Positions 59,465 through 64,000 of a stretch of DNA of 64,000 bases are shown here, piece by piece. Origin of the DNA: Rhodococcus sovatensis (GTDB taxonomy: Bacteria > Actinomycetota > Actinomycetes > Mycobacteriales > Mycobacteriaceae); contig NZ_CP147846.1 in the NCBI RefSeq assembly GCF_037327425.1, positions 3,100,001 through 3,164,000 on the forward strand, written 5' to 3'. The position numbers and the translations under genes were made by a program. The notes beneath the pieces are model-generated. The model ran no database searches, had not been told where the DNA came from, and worked only from the letters and a program-made list of their open reading frames with translations. How positions within the stretch are numbered: position 1 is the first letter of the stretch; each line of letters opens with the position of its first letter.

Positions 59465-60888
59465 GGGCCGGGAGGATTGTTCGCGAGGTCCTGCAGCAAC
59501 GCGTCCACCGTCTCCTCGGCATCGACTTTGTTGTCGCCTATGCCTCCGGTGGCGCCGCGCTTGGCCCATCCGACGACGTACCGTCCGTTCACGGTGGTTC
59601 CGTCCTCATCGGTCATGCGTCCCCCGACATTGCGAATCGCACCGCGCTCGACATCGAAAGGTAGTCCGGGGGAAGGAGTTCCGCGATAGCCGATAGCAAG
59701 CAGAACGAGATCGGACGCGACCGTCGTTGCGCCGGCGAAGTCGACCGACTCGACCCGATCTGTGCCGTTCACTCGCACAGGCGCACGACCGAAGGCGAAG
59801 ACAATCCGACGCTTGGTTGTCGGAATCGCGCCCTCGTAATTCACCACACCCTGTAGAGCGGACGCAGGTGCCGAGATCGGCAGATCATCGATGACGGACA
59901 GGGCTTCCGGTTGGCCACTCACTGCCACCTCGACGCTGCGCCGGGACACGAGTGCTTGGCATTCGGAGCGCGTGAATGCCGCAAACTCCGGCCCCCGCCT
60001 GGCCGCGACAACAACTTCCTTCACGGTGCTGCGACGTAGCGCTGCGAGAGCGTGCGACGAAATATCCGTGCCGACGAGGTCTTCGGGATCTGCCGTGAGA
60101 ATCCGGGCCGCGTCGAGTGCGACATTTCCGTTGCCGATGATCGTAACTCGCTCGATGCCGTCGAGATCGATTGCGTCTGTACGCACACCTGGATGGCCGG
60201 TGTACCACCCGACCAACGTTCGTGCGCTGACCGAGCCTGGAAGGTCGATTCCCGGGATGTCCAGCGGCCGATCACTGTCTGCGCCGACCGCATACACGAC
60301 AGCGTCGTACCTGCGATGCACTTCCTCGTGCGTGATGTCGACGCCGACTTCGACACCCAGCTTCATCGTGACCCGTGGGTGAACGAACAGGCTTCGGAAG
60401 TGCTCACTGATCTGCCGTGTACCGATATGGTCCGGCGCGACGCCGAATCGGGCGAGACCGCCCGCGACATCGAGTTTGTCGTAGAACGTAATTCGGCTGG
60501 TCGGAACTCGCAGAAGCGCCTGTGCCGTGTAGCTCGCGGACGGCCCCGTTCCAACGATCGCCACATCGAACCGAGCGAAGTCGTTGACCGCGGCGGGCGG
60601 GAACTTAGGCGGATCCCACTGCGCGAGGGCCGGCTTGTTCTGGTAATACTCGGCATTGATGTCGGCATAGATCGCTTGATCATCGGTCAATCTCGACACC
60701 CGAGTGATCGCGTCCACCGGGCAGGCGTCCGCGCACGCGCCGCAATCGATACAACTACGGGGATCGATGTACAAGAGGTCGGTCTTGCCGAAATCCGCCT
60801 CCCCCGGCGTCGGGTGGATGCAGTTGACCGGGCAAACCGACAAGCACGATGCGTCGTTGCAACAGTTCTGAGTTATCGCGAAAGCCAC
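59425..60888 (-). CDS. Ferredoxin/ferredoxin-NADP reductase fusion (FprB-like)
   Basis: A 487-residue protein with a bacterial-type ferredoxin N-terminus (CCNDASCLSVCPVNCIH, then CIDCGACADACPVDAI; two iron-sulfur cluster motifs within residues 1-60). It is fused to an adrenodoxin-reductase-like flavoprotein with FAD motif VAIVGTGPSASYTAQALL, NADP motif VTIIGNGNVALDAARIL and the C-terminal GWAKRGATGGIGDNK. GTG 60888 has AGGA upstream. Same architecture as M. tuberculosis FprB (Rv0886). It lies 49 bases after the diiron oxygenase gene and is presumably its electron donor. Confidence 0.9.
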   Translation of the reverse strand: MAFAITQNCCNDASCLSVCPVNCIHPTPGEADFGKTDLLYIDPRSCIDCGACADACPVDAITRVSRLTDDQAIYADINAEYYQNKPALAQWDPPKFPPAAVNDFARFDVAIVGTGPSASYTAQALLRVPTSRITFYDKLDVAGGLARFGVAPDHIGTRQISEHFRSLFVHPRVTMKLGVEVGVDITHEEVHRRYDAVVYAVGADSDRPLDIPGIDLPGSVSARTLVGWYTGHPGVRTDAIDLDGIERVTIIGNGNVALDAARILTADPEDLVGTDISSHALAALRRSTVKEVVVAARRGPEFAAFTRSECQALVSRRSVEVAVSGQPEALSVIDDLPISAPASALQGVVNYEGAIPTTKRRIVFAFGRAPVRVNGTDRVESVDFAGATTVASDLVLLAIGYRGTPSPGLPFDVERGAIRNVGGRMTDEDGTTVNGRYVVGWAKRGATGGIGDNKVDAEETVDALLQDLANNPPGPKRRLPRVLARKV

Positions 60889-60937
60889 GTTGGATCCTCG
60901 TAATCGGCTCTGACAGTGGTGATCACAACGAGTCCGA

Positions 60938-61846
60938 TCACAGCATGTGCAGGCGCTTGTAGATCGCCTCGGCCGGCTTGGTGACAAGCCCGCAGTCGTG
61001 CAGGAATGCCATGAGGTGCTCGCTGCTGGTCCGCATCATCATGTGGTGGTGAGCGTTGTTCTTCGCCTCGCGGACCGCGCGGTCGGTGTCCAGCCCTGCG
61101 GCCGCGTACACACCCTTGTTGACCATGTTCGAGACGATGATGCGTGCCGCTATCGCAACCACGAGTGCGCTCGTCTTGCGCCGCGCGACACCCTTGCCTT
61201 CGATCCGTTCCCGCATCTGCTGCCGCGCGAATGTCATATGACGGGACTCCTCGACGACGTGGATCTTGCTCGTCGTGCGCACCAACGGAAGCACGTCCTC
61301 GCCGCGCATCCAGTCGCGCTGCATCACGTCGAGAACCTCTTCCGCGACGAGAATTCCGCCGTACGCTGCCTCGGCCGATGCGAGGGCCTTGAACCCGCGG
61401 CCGAGCTCGATGCTCATCCGACGCGGCAGATAGGCCTTGATTCCCATCTTGGTGCACGCGCGAGCGAACATGATCGAGTGCCTGCACTCGTCGGCGATCT
61501 CAGTGAGGGCGAACTGGAAGTCCGAATCCGACGAATCCTTGCAGTACTGATCTCGTAGGACCATCTGCTGAAGAATCATCTCGAACCAAATGCCGGTACT
61601 CATGATCGAGCACACCTCATGACGAGTCAGCAGAATGCGCTGGTCCTCCGACATTTCGTTCCACAGATCCGTGCCGTACAGCGTGCTCCACTGAGGATTC
61701 AGACCGTAGAGTTTCGGGTCGAGTTCCTCTTCCCACGCCACGTCTTCAGCTGGGTCATATGAAAGCTGTGCAGCCGAATCGAGCAATCGGAGCGAGACAT
61801 CCTCGGCATCGAGAACGCCGGTCCCTGTTGCAGATGTGCTGGTCAT
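60938..61846 (-). CDS. AurF-like diiron oxygenase (Rv0885-like)
   Basis: A 302-residue ferritin-like diiron protein. Glu/His ligand motifs are visible in LTRHEVCSIMSTGIWFEM, ALTEIADECRHSIMFAR, VAEEVLDVMQRD and IHVVEESRHMTFARQQM. AurF itself is an amine N-oxygenase; this close homologue of M. tuberculosis Rv0885 has no proven substrate. ATG 61846 is preferred over 61858 on ribosome-site spacing. Operon with the FprB-like reductase, same order as Rv0885-Rv0886. Confidence 0.82.
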   Translation of the reverse strand: MTSTSATGTGVLDAEDVSLRLLDSAAQLSYDPAEDVAWEEELDPKLYGLNPQWSTLYGTDLWNEMSEDQRILLTRHEVCSIMSTGIWFEMILQQMVLRDQYCKDSSDSDFQFALTEIADECRHSIMFARACTKMGIKAYLPRRMSIELGRGFKALASAEAAYGGILVAEEVLDVMQRDWMRGEDVLPLVRTTSKIHVVEESRHMTFARQQMRERIEGKGVARRKTSALVVAIAARIIVSNMVNKGVYAAAGLDTDRAVREAKNNAHHHMMMRTSSEHLMAFLHDCGLVTKPAEAIYKRLHML

Positions 61847-61950
61847 GGGTGCATCCATCCTTCCATCGACAGTGAAGCCGCATATGTGTTACCCACTTTA
61901 CCAGTTACTTCTAGTTGCAGTCACTTATTCGGAACGAGGCACCGCGTTGG

Positions 61951-62133
61951 CGTACCTTTCGATGTGGTCGAGCCACGCGGTTCGACCACGCAACCATGGT
62001 CTACGACGGCGCACCGATCTTCGATCACTTCAAGATGGTCTCCCCCGACACACTGATGGGCATCATGAACGGCAAGTCCGCCCTGGTTCTCGACGGCGGT
62101 CATCACTACTACTTCGCCCTCGAACGCGAGTAA
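61951..62133 (+). pseudogene. Frameshifted 3' remnant of a DUF4334-type gene
   Basis: The final 48 codons (FDHATMVYDGAPIFDHFKMV... to YYFALERE, stop TAA 62131-62133) match the end of DUF4334 proteins. The preceding expected segment appears in another frame (VPFDVVEPRGSTT, about 61951-61989), so a frameshift lies near 61990. The N-terminal GXWXG domain and a start codon are absent. Clearly a decaying fragment. Confidence 0.62.
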
Positions 62134-62143
62134 CGACACGCCA

Positions 62144-63220
62144 TCATGTAGAGGCTGGGGTGCGGTCGTGTCCGAGACCGTACAGGGTCGCGTTGACAGT
62201 GTCGACGGCGACGACGATAGCCGAGATCGCCTCCGCCTCCGAACCTGCGCCGTCGAGGTCGGCGCGCACGACATCATTCAGCCGCATGGCCTCGGGAAGG
62301 CGAAGGTTCATCATCTGCGCGTACGGGCTGTGGTGACGGGCGGGGTCGTACCCAAGTTCGTCGAGAGCATCCGCGACTGCCTCGAGAAGATCGGCAACGT
62401 CCGCGCGAAGTCCTTCCTGACACGCGTCCGCCTTGTGCGAGAGTGCCTCGACCCCCACTACGACTGCTGCAAGTGAGATCAGGGTGCGATCCAATGCGAT
62501 GGCGACCGGGCGATAGATCCGTTCCCCGCCGACCCTGCTCCATCGCGTTCGCCTGATGTTTCCGCGCAGACTGTCCTTGCCTCGATCGAGCGCTGCGGTA
62601 ACTCCGGTAGCCTTCAACAGCGCCCACAGATCAGTTCGAAGTTCCCCCTGCACGTGCTTTCCGTCCTTGACCGCACGAGCCAGATCTCGCAGAAGCTGGG
62701 CCTGCCCCCGCGACCGCTCGACGACGAGATCCCTCGCTTCCGACAGAAACTCCGGTGGCAGAACGAGTGCGTTGACACACACCCCGACGAGCGCGCCGAG
62801 GGCGACGTCGGCAATACGGAACATCACCATGGTCTCGTCCATCGCGCTTCCATAGAGGAGAACCAGCAGGGCAGTGATCGCGACCCACATCCCGTCGGGC
62901 GCGAAGATACGCAATCGTCCGACAGCCGTTCCGATTGCCACCGAGGCGGCAAGGGCGGCCACCGGCGGCAGCGTTACGACCGTGGCCGCAGCCACGGTGA
63001 CCCCCGCCACGACGACTCCGACCTGCCGCAAGGCCGCTGTGCCCGACGCACGTACTGTCACCCCGATCATGAAGAGGGCCGTGTACGGCGCGAGAAAGCT
63101 CTGCGGACTTTCGATCACGCGATCGGACAGCCACCACGCCACCAGAGCCGCGATGGTCGACTTGGCGGCGGCCACCAACCAAGGACCGCCGATCTTGCGC
63201 ACAACTGAGCTACCCCGCAT
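62144..63220 (-). CDS. FUSC-family inner membrane protein (aromatic acid exporter-like)
   Basis: A 358-residue protein with six transmembrane helices in the first 165 residues (AAKSTIAALVAWWLSDRVIESPQSFLAPYTALFMI...) and a long cytoplasmic helical C-terminus, the half-size FUSC/ArAE layout known from AaeB and YccS. Possible exporter of aromatic or organic acids. A single-gene unit with its stop 11 bases from the DUF4334 remnant. Substrate unknown. Confidence 0.78.
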   Translation of the reverse strand: MRGSSVVRKIGGPWLVAAAKSTIAALVAWWLSDRVIESPQSFLAPYTALFMIGVTVRASGTAALRQVGVVVAGVTVAAATVVTLPPVAALAASVAIGTAVGRLRIFAPDGMWVAITALLVLLYGSAMDETMVMFRIADVALGALVGVCVNALVLPPEFLSEARDLVVERSRGQAQLLRDLARAVKDGKHVQGELRTDLWALLKATGVTAALDRGKDSLRGNIRRTRWSRVGGERIYRPVAIALDRTLISLAAVVVGVEALSHKADACQEGLRADVADLLEAVADALDELGYDPARHHSPYAQMMNLRLPEAMRLNDVVRADLDGAGSEAEAISAIVVAVDTVNATLYGLGHDRTPAST

Positions 63221-63422
63221 GACGATGAACTACCCTCACGCTGGAGTGGCAAACCCGTGCACAGTCACTGCCTGTTCGCGATCGATGTGTGAAGTAGCAA
63301 CCTTCGGGTATCGCACTCATCAGCAGAAATCGGTGCAGCCAAAGCCGTTTCGTCTGCGCTACCCTCCCGTGTCAACGCACGAGTCGCGACGCGTGCGCTG
63401 ACAGGTTCTCGAAAGGCTCCCG
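63221..63422. other. Intergenic region, no feature recognised
   Basis: About 200 bases between divergent transcripts, without a convincing gene or repeat. It must contain the promoter of the FUSC-type gene on the left and that of the small ORF and phosphatidyltransferase on the right. Confidence 0.4.
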
Positions 63423-63530
63423 ATGACGACAAGAAGTACCGTTGTTCGCGATCTCCATGACGTTGGCGGCGCGGGAAGGTTCGGCAGTTCACTGATGGGC
63501 GCGATCGGCTTCGCGGCGCGCGCTCACTGA
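63423..63530 (+). CDS. 35-residue ORF resembling the start of a conserved actinobacterial membrane protein
   Basis: ATG 63423 to TGA 63530 encodes MTTRSTVVRDLHDVGGAGRF..., ending GAIGFAARAH. The segment VRDLHDVG...FGSSLMGAIG resembles the beginning of a longer actinobacterial membrane protein that I recall only by motif. Here the reading frame ends early, and one base separates it from the next start. It may be a truncated gene or a translational leader for the phosphatidyltransferase. Confidence 0.4.
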   Translation: MTTRSTVVRDLHDVGGAGRFGSSLMGAIGFAARAH

Positions 63531-63531
63531 C

Positions 63532-64000
63532 GTGCTCCGCCGGAGTACGGACCCGACATCACCACTCGGGCAGAGGGAATATTTCACCAGGTGGTCGGAA
63601 CTGCACAGCAATGTCGATCCGATATCCACACGGTTTCTTGCGCCATGGCTCCGGTCGATGTATGCGCTGGGTCGGCCACTCGTCGAACGCGGGATATCAC
63701 CCAACACAGTGACGTCGTTGGGCGTTGCGTTGGCCGTGTCCACCATCGCGGCGTCGGCTGCAGGTTCGCGGTGGCCGTTGCTCGCCGGTGTCGTCATCCT
63801 GATATCGGCGGTATCGGACGGTGTGGACGGCGCCGTTGCCGTCATCGGCCAGTCCGAAAGCCGTTGGGGCTACGTATTGGACACGGTTGCGGACCGGTGC
63901 AGCGAATTGTGCTTTCTCGCATGTGCATACGTTCTCGGCGCACCCCCGGCGCTGGTGGTTGCGATAGCCACACTGACACTGCTTCAGGAGTCCGCGCGTG
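63532..64000 (+). CDS. CDP-alcohol phosphatidyltransferase family protein (5' part, runs off the right edge)
   Basis: GTG 63532 opens 156 codons to the window edge. The CDP-alcohol motif is present as DGVDG-x2-AV-x8-G-x3-D-x3-D (SDGVDGAVAVIG..., then GYVLDTVADRCSE); the usual AR reads AV. Hydrophobic helices flank it (LGVALAVSTIAAS, LLAGVVILISA). Such enzymes attach CDP-activated lipids to alcohols in phospholipid synthesis. The metal-binding aspartates are all kept. The C-terminal half is outside the window, so the substrate class cannot be told. Confidence 0.78.
   Translation, partial: MLRRSTDPTSPLGQREYFTRWSELHSNVDPISTRFLAPWLRSMYALGRPLVERGISPNTVTSLGVALAVSTIAASAAGSRWPLLAGVVILISAVSDGVDGAVAVIGQSESRWGYVLDTVADRCSELCFLACAYVLGAPPALVVAIATLTLLQESAR

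Overview
The window reads as a chromosomal segment of a high-GC mycolic-acid actinomycete, most likely Rhodococcus or a close Nocardiaceae relative. The support is a mycofactocin (mft) cluster, a 3-ketosteroid 9-alpha-hydroxylase reductase gene (kshB) behind a KstR-type operator, a carboxylic acid reductase, an AurF-like/FprB pair as in Mycobacterium tuberculosis Rv0885-Rv0886, and a metB / cbs / SGNH esterase / fadA / Bax-inhibitor order resembling M. tuberculosis Rv1079-Rv1072. GTG starts and four-base GTGA/ATGA stop-start overlaps are very frequent. No tRNA, rRNA, CRISPR array, insertion sequence or prophage was seen.

Left part (1-7 kb): the mycofactocin peptide-modification genes mftA-B-C-D run leftwards off the window. 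The repressor mftR and the sugar-methylating mftM diverge from them. An iron-dependent alcohol dehydrogenase, a GAF histidine kinase and a LuxR-type response regulator form a tightly coupled operon converging on mftM. Together these look like an alcohol-oxidation module: cofactor maturation, a dehydrogenase and an alcohol- or aldehyde-sensing two-component system. From 7 to 25 kb lie kshB, a secreted PASTA protein, a five-gene peptide/nickel-type ABC importer, an MFS exporter, an Asp/Glu racemase coupled to metB, glutaryl-CoA dehydrogenase, cystathionine beta-synthase, an SGNH esterase, a thiolase, a Bax-inhibitor-like membrane protein and an rRNA-methylase-like enzyme.

Middle part (25-42 kb): a peroxiredoxin, a PtpB-type phosphatase and a D-amino-acid-oxidase-like flavoprotein with an Lrp regulator precede what I infer to be an arginine 2-monooxygenase route. 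This consists of a flavin amino acid monooxygenase, a nitrilase-fold amidase, an agmatinase/guanidinobutyrase-family ureohydrolase and two local regulators (XRE-cupin and PucR). It is followed by a stress-flavoured stretch (TerC, Dps, PAS-ANTAR, a small DUF6131 membrane protein behind a SigF-like promoter), an esterase, a second flavoprotein oxidase, a sirtuin, a DinB protein and a catalytically degenerate EAL-DICT protein.

Right part (42-64 kb): six glycoconjugate genes (five glycosyltransferases and a WcbI-like protein) are arranged as two divergent, translationally coupled operons, probably building an uncharacterised surface glycan. After them come GlgX, a large acyl-CoA dehydrogenase with a gamma-butyrolactone-receptor-like TetR gene, IPP isomerase, a TetR/carboxylic acid reductase divergent pair with a long inverted repeat in front of car, the FprB/AurF-like diiron oxygenase operon, a frameshifted DUF4334 remnant, an FUSC-type membrane protein, and a truncated CDP-alcohol phosphatidyltransferase gene at the right edge.
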